A DNA stretch of 64,000 nucleotides from Metabacillus sp. KUDC1714 (GTDB lineage Bacteria; Bacillota; Bacilli; Bacillales; Bacillaceae): NCBI RefSeq assembly GCF_014217835.1, contig NZ_CP055263.1:434001-498000 (forward strand). The letters run 5' to 3'. Under the pieces are notes generated by a model. It was not told the origin of the DNA. It ran no database searches and was given only the letters and a program-made list of their open reading frames with translations. How positions within the stretch are numbered: the stretch's first letter is position 1; each line of letters starts with the position of its first letter. The translations under genes and the position numbers were made by a program. Shown piece by piece: positions 8,635 to 19,740 of the stretch.

Positions 8635-10395
8635 TTACAGTACACTCGCGTGGCCTTCATAAATGACGCCACGAACAGAATCCACAGTAATATCTTGACC
8701 ATCCTTTAATAGAGTTGTTACACCTTCTACTCCGACAATAACAGGGATTCCAAGGCTTAATCCAACGACTGCAGCATGACTAGTTAATCCACCCTCTTCA
8801 GTTATAAGAGCCGAAGCTAATTCAAGTGCCCCCATCATATCGCGATCTGTGCTTTGAGCAACTAGAATAGCGCCTTTTGTCATCTTTTCTTTAGCGTCTC
8901 TAGCTGTGCTTGCTACAACAACCTTACCGAAGGCAGATTTACGTCCAATCCCTTGTCCTTTTGCAAGTACATCACCAATTACATGTACTTTCATTAAGTT
9001 TGTTGTTCCTGCTTCACCAACAGGTACTCCTGCAGTAATGACAATTAAGTCACCATGTGAAACAAAACCACTGTTTATTGCTTCTTCAACAGAGTTATCT
9101 AGCATTTCATCTGTCGACGTTGAGTGGTTTCCACTTCTTGGATAAACACCCCATACTAGAGCTAATTTACGAGAAATTGAATCAGAAACCGTTACAGCTA
9201 CAATCGGAGCTTTTGGACGATATTTTGATATCATTCTTGCAGTATGTCCACTCTCTGTTGGTGTAACAATTGCTGATACACCTAAATTCAATGCCGTATA
9301 TGATGTTGATTGACCAATTGCATCAGTAATTGTAGTACCTACTTGTGCACTACGCTTTGAAAGAATTGATTTATAATCAAGTGCTTCTTCAGCTCTTGAA
9401 GCAATGTTATGCATTGTTTTAACCGCTTCCACTGGATATGATCCCGCAGCAGTTTCACCTGAAAGCATGATTGCATCTGTACCATCAAAAATGGCATTGG
9501 CTACGTCACTTGCTTCTGCACGTGTTGGTCTAGGATTACGTTGCATACTATCGAGCATTTGTGTTGCTGTAATAACAGGTTTTCCTAATGCATTACATTT
9601 TCTGATTAATTCCTTTTGAACTAAAGGTACTTCTTCAGCAGGAATTTCAACACCTAAATCACCACGTGCAACCATTAAACCATCTGAAACCTCAAGAATT
9701 TCATCGATATTGTCTACGCCTTCTTGATTTTCAATTTTAGGAATGATTTGAATGTGGCTAGCATTATGTTCTTCAAGTAGCTCGCGAATTTCAAGAACGT
9801 CTGATGCACGGCGAACAAATGATGCTGCAATAAAGTCAACATCTTGCTCAATACCAAATACGATGTCTTTCGCATCTTTTTCGGTAATACCCGGAAGTTT
9901 AACACTCACACCTGGTACGTTAACACCTTTTTTATTTTTCAATGTACCACTGTTTTTAATTTTTGTTTTTATTTCACCATTTGAATGGTCTAAACCAATT
10001 ACTTCAAGTTCGATAAGGCCATCATCTAAAAGAATAGTTGAGCCGATATGTACATCATCTATTAAGCCATCATATGTGACAGAAAATTTATCTAATGTAC
10101 CTACAACTTCAGTCATAGAAATAATAATTTCATTTCCAGCAACAAGCTCAATTGCTCCATTTTCCATTGTGTTTGTGCGAATTTCAGGACCTTTAGTATC
10201 CAATAAAATTGCAACATTTTTATTTAACTTTGCTGAAGCTTCTCTGATGTTTATAATTCTAGCACCATGTTCTTCGAAGTCACCATGAGAAAAATTCAAA
10301 CGGGAAACATTCATACCTGCTTCCATTAACTCTGTTAATTTTTCAATCGATTCACTAGCTGGTCCAATTGTACATACAATCTTAGTTTTACGCAT
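8635..10395 (-). CDS. pyk: Pyruvate kinase with C-terminal PEP-utiliser domain
   Basis: A 586-residue pyruvate kinase (PEP plus ADP to pyruvate plus ATP). The catalytic barrel includes [14 protein letters not shown] at the N terminus, the lysine-containing [10 protein letters not shown] (about 219-228), [10 protein letters not shown] and the signature [10 protein letters not shown]...[12 protein letters not shown]. The C-terminal 110 residues (from about 475) are an extra mobile domain related to the PEP-utilising phosphohistidine domain, with [17 protein letters not shown]; this extension is typical of Bacillus and Geobacillus enzymes. It starts at ATG with AGGAGG upstream. It follows pfkA by 216 bases, so the two form the lower-glycolysis operon pfkA-pyk. 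Confidence 0.97.
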   Translation of the reverse strand: MRKTKIVCTIGPASESIEKLTELMEAGMNVSRLNFSHGDFEEHGARIINIREASAKLNKNVAILLDTKGPEIRTNTMENGAIELVAGNEIIISMTEVVGTLDKFSVTYDGLIDDVHIGSTILLDDGLIELEVIGLDHSNGEIKTKIKNSGTLKNKKGVNVPGVSVKLPGITEKDAKDIVFGIEQDVDFIAASFVRRASDVLEIRELLEEHNASHIQIIPKIENQEGVDNIDEILEVSDGLMVARGDLGVEIPAEEVPLVQKELIRKCNALGKPVITATQMLDSMQRNPRPTRAEASDVANAIFDGTDAIMLSGETAAGSYPVEAVKTMHNIASRAEEALDYKSILSKRSAQVGTTITDAIGQSTSYTALNLGVSAIVTPTESGHTARMISKYRPKAPIVAVTVSDSISRKLALVWGVYPRSGNHSTSTDEMLDNSVEEAINSGFVSHGDLIVITAGVPVGEAGTTNLMKVHVIGDVLAKGQGIGRKSAFGKVVVASTARDAKEKMTKGAILVAQSTDRDMMGALELASALITEEGGLTSHAAVVGLSLGIPVIVGVEGVTTLLKDGQDITVDSVRGVIYEGHASVL

Positions 10396-10611
10396 TTACG
10401 TTCCTCCTACCATTTTTGTGGAAAAGGGGACAGATCTAAATTAAAGATTGTCTTCCTTTAGATTCCACAACTATTATGGTTTTTTATAATCTTAGCTAAT
10501 TCCCCGCAACTTCATATCAGGGTAATGCATTTGAATACAGCACATCAAGGGTTGAAACACCCCAATTAGTGCGTAGGCATCCTGTATGAAAACGATCCCA
10601 ACATTTATATA

Positions 10612-11577
<966 letters not shown>

Positions 11578-11697
11578 TCACCCCACTATAATAATATAGC
11601 ACATTGATTTACTTTAAAAATAACATGAAAGAAAAGTCAAAACAACAAGATCAAACGTGCAACTTTTGTCGAATAACCTTTTTTAAGAGCCTCTATC

Positions 11698-11753
11698 ATT
11701 ATACAATAAATTAACCTCTGTGTTTAAAGAATTATATAATTTTGCAAAATTAT
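11698..11753 (-). promoter_or_regulatory. pfkA promoter and adjacent perfect palindrome
   Basis: On the minus strand TAAACA (11721-11726) and TATAAT (11698-11703) are separated by 17 bases, about 120 bases before pfkA. Nine bases upstream of the -35 lies ATAATTTTGCAAAATTAT (11736-11753), a perfect 18-bp dyad. It resembles a CodY box (AATTTT...AAAATT) but has a two-base centre instead of three, so CodY binding is doubtful; another dimeric regulator or an AT-rich UP-like element is possible. The rest of the 375-base gap shows no gene. Confidence 0.55.
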
Positions 11754-11911
11754 TGTCTTTCCTTGCATGCTAGTAAAGCAGCAGTGCATGAGTGCCTCTA
11801 AGCTAATTAGCCTCTATTGAAAATAAAACCTTCATTACCTTCCATAGTGACTAGTCCATAGAAAGCAAGATACCCAAATTAAGTCTAAACAAACCATATT
11901 TTTCATTACCA

Positions 11912-11946
11912 CCAAAAGAAACGTGGACCTTGAAGGCCACACGTTC
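11912..11946 (-). terminator. Terminator after accA
   Basis: On the minus strand the stem formed by AACGTGTGGCC and GGTCCACGTT (11920-11945) is followed by TCTTTTGG. It begins one base after the accA stop codon. Confidence 0.75.
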
Positions 11947-12924
11947 TTATTTTACCCCAAGTAATTCATTTGTAAATGATACTTGCCCGATTCTTTTAAA
12001 CTTTTCGTAACGATGGTGAATGAGTTCTTCACCAGTCATTGCTGATAGAGTTTTTAAAGAGGTTGCTAATATTTCTTCAATATAACCTGCTTGTTGAGGG
12101 ATATCTTTATGTGCTCCACCCTTCACTTCAGGGATTATTTCATCAACAACACCAAGTTCTTTTAGGTCTGGTGCAGTTATTTTCATTGTTTCTGCTGCTT
12201 TTTTTGCTAATCCAGCATCCTTCCACAATAATGCTGCAGCACCTTCTGGTGAGATAACAGAGTAAGTAGAGTTTTCTAGCATGTGAATATAGTTACCCAC
12301 ACCTAGAGCAAGTGCACCTCCACTCCCACCTTCACCAATCACTATACAAATTACTGGTACTGACAACCCAGCCATTTCAAACAAATTTTTAGCAATTGCT
12401 TCGCTTTGACCACGCTCTTCTGCAGCTTTTCCAGGGTAAGCACCTTTTGTATCAATAAAGCAAATAATTGGACGATTAAATTTATCCGCTTGCTTCATTA
12501 ATCTTAAAGCTTTACGATAGCCTTCAGGATGAGGCATACCGAAATTTCTACGAATGTTTTCCTTCGTATCCTTACCTCGTTGATGCCCAATAACAGTAAC
12601 AGGAAGACCTTTAAACTTTGCAATTCCACTTACAATCGCATCGTCATCACCATAATAACGGTCACCGTGACATTCAAAGAAATTAGTAAAAATGTGTTCG
12701 ATATAATCTAAAGTTGTGGGTCTACTAGGATGTCTTGCAATTTGAACTCTGTCCCAAGGCTTTATATTTGTATAAATCTCATTTTCTAGCTTTTCTAATC
12801 TTGCTTCAAGCTTTTCAATTTCGGATGATAAATCAACATCTGAACCTATTGTAAATTCTTTTAATTCACTAATTTTTTTTCTAAGCTCGGTTACAGGCTT
12901 TTCAAACTCTAATTCGCCTACCAT
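11947..12924 (-). CDS. accA: Acetyl-CoA carboxylase carboxyltransferase subunit alpha
   Basis: A 325-residue alpha subunit of the acetyl-CoA carboxylase carboxyltransferase, which with AccD transfers the carboxyl group from biotin to acetyl-CoA to make malonyl-CoA. An N-terminal helical region (1-60, with SELKEFT...[14 protein letters not shown]) precedes the crotonase fold. Key segments are [23 protein letters not shown] (about 155-178) and [16 protein letters not shown] (about 195-210), whose glycines form the oxyanion hole. The ATG overlaps the end of accD by 7 bases, so the pair is coupled. Confidence 0.97.
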   Translation of the reverse strand: MVGELEFEKPVTELRKKISELKEFTIGSDVDLSSEIEKLEARLEKLENEIYTNIKPWDRVQIARHPSRPTTLDYIEHIFTNFFECHGDRYYGDDDAIVSGIAKFKGLPVTVIGHQRGKDTKENIRRNFGMPHPEGYRKALRLMKQADKFNRPIICFIDTKGAYPGKAAEERGQSEAIAKNLFEMAGLSVPVICIVIGEGGSGGALALGVGNYIHMLENSTYSVISPEGAAALLWKDAGLAKKAAETMKITAPDLKELGVVDEIIPEVKGGAHKDIPQQAGYIEEILATSLKTLSAMTGEELIHHRYEKFKRIGQVSFTNELLGVK

Positions 12925-13793
12925 GTTAATTCACCTCCTGATTGATGAATGTCAAGAATATTACTTAGCGTTTCCTTTAACTCTTGACGATTTATAACAG
13001 CATCAAGCTGACCATGTTTTAATAAAAATTCAGCAGTTTGAAAATCTTCAGGAAGTTCTTCTCTAATTGTTTGCTCGATAATTCTTCTTCCAGCAAACCC
13101 AATAAGTGCTCCTGGCTCAGCAAAATTATAATCACCTAACGATGCGAAGCTTGCTGACACCCCACCTGTTGTAGGATGTGTCATAACAGAAATAATTAAG
13201 CCTTGATTATCACTATAAAGCTTAAGTGCAGAGCTAGTTTTAGCCATTTGCATTAAACTTAATACACCCTCTTGCATTCTTGCACCACCTGATGCAGTTA
13301 GAATAATAAAGGGTAAGTTCTTTTCATTAGCTTTTTCAATTGTACGAGTAATTTTTTCACCAACAACTGACCCCATACTTCCCATTCTAAAGCTAGCATC
13401 CATGATGGCAAATGTTGTTTTAAAGCCATTTATGGTACCTTCACCTGTAACAACAGCTTCATTTTGTTGTGTTTTTTGACGGTCCTTTTCTAGCTTTTCT
13501 TCGTAGCCTGGAAATTGCAGTGGATTTTCTGAAATCATTTCTTTATCATATTCAATAAAACTATGCTCATCAAATAAGCTCTTAATGCGTTCCATAGCGT
13601 TCATTTGATGATGGTAACCACAATTCATACAAACCTTCTCATTTTTTATTAATTCTTTTGTATACATAATTTTTTTACAACTCGGACATTTAATGACAAT
13701 TCCTTCAGGAACATCTTGTTTTGCTTGCTCAGACGGAACCTGTGCATATTTTTTTTTCTTCGGTTTCGGTTTCGTAAACAAATCTTTTAACAA
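12918..13793 (-). CDS. accD: Acetyl-CoA carboxylase carboxyltransferase subunit beta
   Basis: A 291-residue beta subunit of the carboxyltransferase. After a lysine-rich start (KPKPKKKK) there is a four-cysteine zinc ribbon, CPSC at about residues 35-38 and CMNC at about 54-57, then the crotonase-fold domain with [21 protein letters not shown] and [19 protein letters not shown] start is used, preceded by GGGGAGG with 7 bases between; no better ATG is in frame. It overlaps accA by 7 bases. The 178-base gap upstream separates it from the FadR-type regulator, probably within one operon ytsJ-regulator-accD-accA. Confidence 0.97.
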   Translation of the reverse strand: MLKDLFTKPKPKKKKYAQVPSEQAKQDVPEGIVIKCPSCKKIMYTKELIKNEKVCMNCGYHHQMNAMERIKSLFDEHSFIEYDKEMISENPLQFPGYEEKLEKDRQKTQQNEAVVTGEGTINGFKTTFAIMDASFRMGSMGSVVGEKITRTIEKANEKNLPFIILTASGGARMQEGVLSLMQMAKTSSALKLYSDNQGLIISVMTHPTTGGVSASFASLGDYNFAEPGALIGFAGRRIIEQTIREELPEDFQTAEFLLKHGQLDAVINRQELKETLSNILDIHQSGGELTW

Positions 13794-13971
13794 AACGGTA
13801 CCTCCCCTTTTCTAAAGCTGTTTCTCTACAATTCTTCTTTTTCATATTGAAAGTATTGAGGTTGAACTAAGCTAATTTACTAGTAAAACTATCATCAAGA
13901 ATACTATTATTTATCAGTTATCTATACTTTATAGAATGATGAATAAGCATGTTGTTGAAGCTTGTCAGTAT

Positions 13972-14613
13972 CTATTCGACATATTCCTTAAGTGATACCT
14001 CTTCGTAAGCAGCAAAAACCTTTTCTTGTTCCTTGTTTAATAAGGCATTAACTAGCATTTCTAATTTTTCATTTGAATAAACCTTCACTTGATCACTCTT
14101 ACAAACAAAGGTAACATAATCATTTAACACCATCCATATACGAAAAAGAAGATGGTTATTAGAGAGTTGAATAATCTCCCTCATACATTCATATCTTGTT
14201 ACTGTATTCTTTGAAAGTTTTTCTGCTATCAATTTAAGTTCTGCTTCAGGATTGTTTTGCAAAACCAATTGCAATGCATTATATTCCAATAGAGAATTCA
14301 TTTGGATAATATCAACAACCGCTTTTGAATCCTCTAATATAAACGTTCCTAAAAGTTCAATAAGATTATGCTCTCGAAAATCTTTAAGAAATGTGCCTTC
14401 TCCTCTTCGCGTTTCAATCATCCCTAAAAGCTCAAGGGCACGCAATGCTTCTCTTACAGATGATCTACCAACCTTAAGCTTTTCTGCAAATTCTCTTTCG
14501 GAAGGGATTTTATCACCATATGAAAGCTGCTTTTCTGCAATATAAGCTCTAATATGACGAAGAATTTCTATATAAACTTTTGATTGTGCGGTTGTCAAAG
14601 ACAAATCACTCAC
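13972..14613 (-). CDS. GntR-family, FadR-subfamily transcriptional regulator
   Basis: A 213-residue regulator. Residues 12-80 form the GntR winged helix, with the diagnostic PSEREFAEKLKVGRSSVREAL (about 37-57) and a wing ending in RRGEGTFL. The C-terminal part (90-213) is helical, as in the FCD/FadR effector domain, but it is short and I see only one of the usual metal-binding histidines (NNHLLF), so it may bind an acyl or organic ligand without metal, or be degenerate. It starts two bases after the ytsJ stop codon, so it is co-transcribed with malic enzyme. A perfect FadR-type dyad sits just downstream of the ytsJ promoter, pointing to autoregulation. I do not know an established name; genes of this type sit between ytsJ and accD in several bacilli. 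Confidence 0.85.
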   Translation of the reverse strand: MSDLSLTTAQSKVYIEILRHIRAYIAEKQLSYGDKIPSEREFAEKLKVGRSSVREALRALELLGMIETRRGEGTFLKDFREHNLIELLGTFILEDSKAVVDIIQMNSLLEYNALQLVLQNNPEAELKLIAEKLSKNTVTRYECMREIIQLSNNHLLFRIWMVLNDYVTFVCKSDQVKVYSNEKLEMLVNALLNKEQEKVFAAYEEVSLKEYVE

Positions 14614-14615
14614 TT

Positions 14616-15848
14616 CTACTCAATAATAGCAAGCTGCCTCGTTTTTTCTGCAACTTCTTCTGGGTCAACTTTTATTCTAGCCACACCAGTTTCCATAGCA
14701 GCCTTTGCCACTGCTGATGCTACTGCTGGGGCAACACGTGGATCAAATGGAGCTGGAATAACATAATCTGAAGTTAATTCACTTTCCGAAACAAGTGATG
14801 CAATTGCTTCTACTGCAGCTATTTTCATCTTTTCATTAATGTGAGTTGCTCGAACATCTAATGCGCCTCGGAAGATTCCAGGGAAAGCTAGTACATTATT
14901 AACTTGGTTCGGAAAATCTGAACGACCTGTTCCAATAACCTTTGCACCAGCTTCTCTTGCATCTTCTGGCATAATTTCTGGGACTGGATTTGCCATCGCA
15001 AATATGATTGGTTCGGGGTTCATTGACTGAACCATTTCTTTTGTTAGTGCACCTTCAACTGAAACTCCAATAAACACATCTGCTTCTTTTATTACATCAG
15101 CAAGCGAGCCTTCTAATTGATCTCTATTCGTAAATTTCGCTACTTCTGATTTTACCTCATTCATACCTGCTTTACGATTTTCGTAAATAGCCCCTTTAGA
15201 ATCACACATAATAATATTTCTAACACCGTAAGTATAAAGCAACTTAATAATTGCAATGCCAGCTGCACCAGCGCCATTAGCAACAACACGAATATTTGAC
15301 ATGCTTTTCCCAACCAATTTTAAGGCATTAACAAGTCCTGCAACTGTTACAATTGCTGTTCCGTGTTGGTCATCATGAAAAATAGGAATATTCGTTTCCT
15401 TTTTTAAACGCTCTTCTATAACAAAGCAGTTCGGAGCTGCAATGTCCTCGAGGTTTACACCACCAAAGGTTGGTTCAAGAAGCTTAACTGTATTTACGAT
15501 TTGGTCAACATCTGTTGTATTTAAACAAATTGGAAAAGCATCTACTCCTGCAAAGCTTTTAAATAAGACCGCTTTTCCTTCCATTACAGGCAGAGCAGCC
15601 TCTGGACCAATATTTCCTAGACCTAAAACTGCAGTTCCATCGGAAACAACTGCAACCATATTACCTTTCATTGTATAGTCGTATACTTTGTTTTTATCAT
15701 CATATATATCTTTACAAGGTTCAGCAACACCAGGTGAATAAGCGAGACTAAGATCGTGTGCATTTCTCACAGGTATTTTAGATTTTGACTCAAGCTTTCC
15801 CTTATTTACTCGGTGAATATGTAAAGCTTCTTCTCTTAATGACATCAT
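14616..15848 (-). CDS. ytsJ: NAD(P)-dependent malic enzyme (YtsJ type)
   Basis: A 410-residue malic enzyme (malate to pyruvate plus CO2). It aligns closely by eye with B. subtilis YtsJ from MSLREEALHIHR onward. Landmarks are SLAYSPGVAEPC (catalytic tyrosine, about residue 40), KGNMVAVVSDGTAVLGLGNIG with the general-base lysine region, FGGVNLEDIAAP, FHDDQHGTA (metal ligands) and the nucleotide fold GAGAAGIAI. The open frame extends to 15926, but GGGG 6-9 bases before the ATGATG at 15848/15845 and the promoter and operator inside the extension (15913-15970) exclude the longer start. It heads a likely operon with the FadR-type regulator and accDA, linking pyruvate and NADPH supply to fatty acid synthesis. 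Confidence 0.95.
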   Translation of the reverse strand: MMSLREEALHIHRVNKGKLESKSKIPVRNAHDLSLAYSPGVAEPCKDIYDDKNKVYDYTMKGNMVAVVSDGTAVLGLGNIGPEAALPVMEGKAVLFKSFAGVDAFPICLNTTDVDQIVNTVKLLEPTFGGVNLEDIAAPNCFVIEERLKKETNIPIFHDDQHGTAIVTVAGLVNALKLVGKSMSNIRVVANGAGAAGIAIIKLLYTYGVRNIIMCDSKGAIYENRKAGMNEVKSEVAKFTNRDQLEGSLADVIKEADVFIGVSVEGALTKEMVQSMNPEPIIFAMANPVPEIMPEDAREAGAKVIGTGRSDFPNQVNNVLAFPGIFRGALDVRATHINEKMKIAAVEAIASLVSESELTSDYVIPAPFDPRVAPAVASAVAKAAMETGVARIKVDPEEVAEKTRQLAIIE

Positions 15849-15912
15849 TAACATCCCCTTTGTACCTTGTAAAGTTTTAAGACCTATAAAAAAATATTCT
15901 TTACAATCCCCC

Positions 15913-15970
15913 AGTGGTCTGACCACTAATAATCATTATTAAATGATAACATAATTCATCTGTTTGTAAA
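15913..15970 (-). promoter_or_regulatory. ytsJ promoter with FadR-type operator
   Basis: On the minus strand TTTACA (15965-15970) and TATCAT (15943-15948) are separated by 16 bases. Just downstream of the expected start site, at 15913-15927, is AGTGGTCTGACCACT, a perfect dyad with 7-bp arms around one base. It contains TGGTCnGACCA, the known recognition core of FadR-type GntR regulators. The adjacent regulator gene in the same operon makes it the obvious candidate binder, and the position predicts repression. Confidence 0.75.
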
Positions 15971-16149
15971 GTAGGACTTGTCGTAGGTTGGAAGGAAAAC
16001 AGGTTACTTTTAATTAGTCCTATCGTTATTTTTATCTTTGGGTGTCTGATAAGACATATTTAACGACAAATTATGAGTTTATTCCTTCCATTCATAAGTA
16101 ATTGACTGTTTATGTCTAATTAATTATTGTAAAAAAGTAATTTTCATAA

Positions 16150-19100
16150 TTATTGATGGTTCCTTAAAACAACATTTTCTTTACCAAGTAATTTAATTAA
16201 TGCATCCATACATTCTTCAGTTGGAGAAATAAAGAATTCTGATGGAAGTTGAACAGTTCTTTTTTCAGATTCATAATAGAGAAATACTGGAGTATCCCCA
16301 CTGAACTCTTTAAGGTAATTCTTCACTTCAAATAATCTTTTTGGTTCCATAGATTGTCTTTCAATTTTTATAAAAAGCTTTGATTTGTCATCAAGACTAG
16401 ATAGTTCTTCTGGTGATACGACTTTTTGGATAATAAATTGGACCTTATCTTGACGTCTCTCTACTTTCCCATCTAAAAGGAAGGTGTCACCAATTGATAT
16501 CTTTTCACTAAATTTAGTATAAATTTGTGGAAACATAACAGCATCAATATCACCTGTCTCATCAGCAATGACTAAAAATGCCATTACGTCACCTTTTTTC
16601 GTGCGGATTGTTCGAATACTCACGATCATTGCACCTATCATGGCTTTTTTATCTATTTTCAAACCCATATCTGATATATTACTTGCATTAACTGATTGAA
16701 ATTTTTCCCGATACAGTTCGACTGGATGGGAAGAAAAGTAGAAGCCAAGTGTTTCTTTTTCAAATTTCAACTTTTCTTCAATTTTGAATGGTTCTACCTC
16801 GATGTATTTAGGCTTGAGTGCAAAGGCTTCTTCCTCAAAAAAATCAATCTGATTCTCATCAGTCGGTGTAAGCAATTCTGCATGCTCAATAGCAACATCT
16901 AAGCTGGCTAGCAAGGTTGCTCTCTCCACTCCAAAATCATCCATAGCTCCTGAAAAAATTAACTGTTCCATTATCCGACGATTAATAATCTTCATTGATA
17001 CCCTTATGCAAAAATCAAATAAGTCTGTAAATGGTTTCTTTTTGCGGGCATGGAATATTTCTTTTATCGCTGCAATCCCAACATTTTTTATTGCAGTTAA
17101 GCTATATCGAATATTACCATTCTCAACTAAGAATGGGTATGCACTATAATTTACAGAAGGAGGTAAAATTGTAACTCCCTTCTGTTTTGCTTCACGTATA
17201 TACTGTGAAACCTTATCGTCATTTCCACTCGCACTTGTCAATAGAGCCGTCATAAAATAAAGTGGGTAATTCGCCTTAAGATATGCTAATTGATAAGCAA
17301 TCATGCTGTATGCCACTGCATGACTTCGATTAAAGCCATAATCGGCGAATTTCACAATTAAATCATAAACATTATTTGCAACTTGTTCATTATAACCATT
17401 AGACTTACAACCCTTCACGAAATGCTCCCGCTCTTTATCAAGTACATCTTTCTTCTTCTTACCTACAGCTCTTCTTAATAAATCAGCTTCACCTAAAGTA
17501 AATCCAGCAATAGTCGAGGCAATTTCAATGATTTGTTCTTGATAAACAATGACTCCATAGGTCGAATGTAAGATGGGCTCAAGCGCAGGGTGGAGGTAAT
17601 GCACAGAGCTTTTCTGATGTTTTCTTTCAATATAGAGAGGGATATTTTCCATTGGGCCCGGACGATACAATGCATTAACTGCAACGATATCTTCAAGGCT
17701 TGTTGGTTTAAGTCGTTTTAAAACACTTCTCATACCTTCAGACTCTAACTGAAATACACCTGTTGTATCCCCACTTGAAAGTAGAGAAAATGTTTTTTCG
17801 TCCTGATAAGATATTTTCGGTAAGTTAACAGAATATCCTTCTTCACGCTGGATTAATTTTGTTATATTTTCTATCAATGATAAATTCCTTAGACCTAAAA
17901 AGTCCATTTTCAATAAGCCTAGATCCTCTAAATAATCCATTGAAAACTGAGTTAAATATACTTCATGCTGCCCATTTTGAATCGGGACAATATTAGTTAA
18001 AGGTTGGTCACTTAGAACAACACCTGCTGCATGTGTTGACGCGTGTCTTGGAAGCCCTTCTATTTTTAATGCTGTATCGATTATCTTTTTATATAACTCA
18101 TTTTCACGAATCATTTTTTGTAAAACATGCGATTCTGTTATGGCTTTTGTAAGAGTAATACCAGGACGTGTTGGAATTTGTTTAGAAAGTAATTCGGTTT
18201 CCTTCGGTGAAGCTCCCATTACTCTACCAATATCACGGATTGCAGCTTTTGCAGCCAAAGTTCCAAACGTGATAATTTGCGCTACATGAATTTTCCCATA
18301 TTTGTTCGCAACATAATGAATGACTTCATCTCGTCTTGTATCTGGAAAATCAATATCAATATCAGGCATTGTAATTCGTTCTGGATTTAAAAAACGTTCA
18401 AAAAGGAGGCGGTGTTTAATCGGATCAACATCGGTAATTTTTAACACATAAGAAACTAGTGATCCTGCTGCCGATCCACGCCCCGGACCCGTAAGAATGC
18501 TATTTTCATGTGCATATTTCATAAAATCCCAAACAATTAAAAAATAATCGCTAAAATTCATCTTCTTTATGACACTTAGTTCATATGTAAGTCTATCTAG
18601 ATAGCTTTTCTTAGGTTCCTCAAAACGGTCTTTTAATCCTTCCATACAAAGTTGTTCTAAATATTCATTCGCACTTTCACTGTTTGGTGTTGGGAATTTT
18701 GGTAAATGTGTAACTCCAAGTTCAAGATCAACTTGACACCGCTCCGCTATTAACAAAGTATTTTCTAACGCATCAGGATATTGATCAAATAGTGAGACCA
18801 TGTCCTCCTGCGATTTTAAATAATATTCATTCGGTGTGTGTAAATCAATGTGCTCATCTGAAAGCTTATCACCGTTTTTTATTGCTGATAAACATTTATA
18901 AGCCATATAGTCGTCTTGCTCTAGGTAGGCAACATTATTAGTTGCAACAACGGGTACCTTCGTTTCTTCGCTCAAAGAGACTAGTTCGGTTAATAAATGC
19001 TTTTCCTGCTCTAACAAGTGATTTTGGAGCCCCAGATAAAAAGATTTTTGACCAAATATAGTTTCATATTTTTTCGTTAGCTCTTTTGCTTTTACACGAT

Positions 19101-19518
19101 TTCCTTCTAATAAATTTTTCTCAATGATTCCGTCCATTCCTGGGCTAATGGCGATTAGACCCTGACTATAGCTCTTAAGCCACCTTTCAGGTAATCCTTC
19201 AGGAGTTTTCGTCTGCAGTGCACTACTAATCTTTAATAAATTTCGATATCCATTATTATTTTCTGCTAATAAAATAAGTGAGGTAGACTCTCCCTCTCCT
19301 TGTTCATCTAGAATGTTTATTGTTAAACCGATAATTGGCTTAATACCATGTTGTTTGCATAGCTTATAAAACGCAACAGTACCATACATGACTTGATCAT
19401 CGGTTAATGCCAATGCTTTAAATTTAAGTGTTTTCGCTTTATTTACAAGCCTGTCCAACCTTGCAGCACTCGTTAACAGGCTGTATGCACTTTTTACTTG
19501 TAGATGTACGAAAGGCAA
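16150..19518 (-). CDS. dnaE: DNA polymerase III alpha subunit DnaE
   Basis: A 1122-residue C-family replicative polymerase, the DnaE type that in Bacillus extends RNA primers at the fork before PolC takes over. The N-terminal PHP domain is at about 1-200, the palm carries PDIDIDFPDTRRDEV (catalytic aspartates, about 378-392), followed by the fingers and a helix-hairpin-helix region, and an OB-fold at about 985-1065 (MIGAMIVSIRTIRTKKGDVMAFL). It lacks the exonuclease insertion that marks PolC. TTG start with AAAGGAGG 7 bases upstream. Position beside ytsJ and ytrH/ytrI matches B. subtilis. Confidence 0.96.
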   Translation of the reverse strand: MPFVHLQVKSAYSLLTSAARLDRLVNKAKTLKFKALALTDDQVMYGTVAFYKLCKQHGIKPIIGLTINILDEQGEGESTSLILLAENNNGYRNLLKISSALQTKTPEGLPERWLKSYSQGLIAISPGMDGIIEKNLLEGNRVKAKELTKKYETIFGQKSFYLGLQNHLLEQEKHLLTELVSLSEETKVPVVATNNVAYLEQDDYMAYKCLSAIKNGDKLSDEHIDLHTPNEYYLKSQEDMVSLFDQYPDALENTLLIAERCQVDLELGVTHLPKFPTPNSESANEYLEQLCMEGLKDRFEEPKKSYLDRLTYELSVIKKMNFSDYFLIVWDFMKYAHENSILTGPGRGSAAGSLVSYVLKITDVDPIKHRLLFERFLNPERITMPDIDIDFPDTRRDEVIHYVANKYGKIHVAQIITFGTLAAKAAIRDIGRVMGASPKETELLSKQIPTRPGITLTKAITESHVLQKMIRENELYKKIIDTALKIEGLPRHASTHAAGVVLSDQPLTNIVPIQNGQHEVYLTQFSMDYLEDLGLLKMDFLGLRNLSLIENITKLIQREEGYSVNLPKISYQDEKTFSLLSSGDTTGVFQLESEGMRSVLKRLKPTSLEDIVAVNALYRPGPMENIPLYIERKHQKSSVHYLHPALEPILHSTYGVIVYQEQIIEIASTIAGFTLGEADLLRRAVGKKKKDVLDKEREHFVKGCKSNGYNEQVANNVYDLIVKFADYGFNRSHAVAYSMIAYQLAYLKANYPLYFMTALLTSASGNDDKVSQYIREAKQKGVTILPPSVNYSAYPFLVENGNIRYSLTAIKNVGIAAIKEIFHARKKKPFTDLFDFCIRVSMKIINRRIMEQLIFSGAMDDFGVERATLLASLDVAIEHAELLTPTDENQIDFFEEEAFALKPKYIEVEPFKIEEKLKFEKETLGFYFSSHPVELYREKFQSVNASNISDMGLKIDKKAMIGAMIVSIRTIRTKKGDVMAFLVIADETGDIDAVMFPQIYTKFSEKISIGDTFLLDGKVERRQDKVQFIIQKVVSPEELSSLDDKSKLFIKIERQSMEPKRLFEVKNYLKEFSGDTPVFLYYESEKRTVQLPSEFFISPTEECMDALIKLLGKENVVLRNHQ

Positions 19519-19740
19519 ACAAATTCCTCCTTTCTTGAACTAATTTATGTAAATTTCTATTATTTAAATTCACTAATGTATATCCTTCATTATATTCCGA
19601 GATTATTTTCGATACAAATAGAAAGATACATGCTCTGTTCATAAGATGTATAAAGCTAATCTATTTTCTATTTTACATGTAAAACAAAACATACTTAAAA
19701 AGGGTCGTCCATATACATTATATAGAGGAGGATGATGTTT

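Noticed and set aside
8906..9145. Antisense frames over pyk and other long genes
   Set aside because: They follow the codon pattern of the gene on the opposite strand, have no ribosome sites and match no family; treated as shadows.
15849..15926. N-terminal extension of YtsJ
   Set aside because: The segment contains the operator, and the predicted transcript would start only just upstream of it; the ribosome site lies at the inner ATG.
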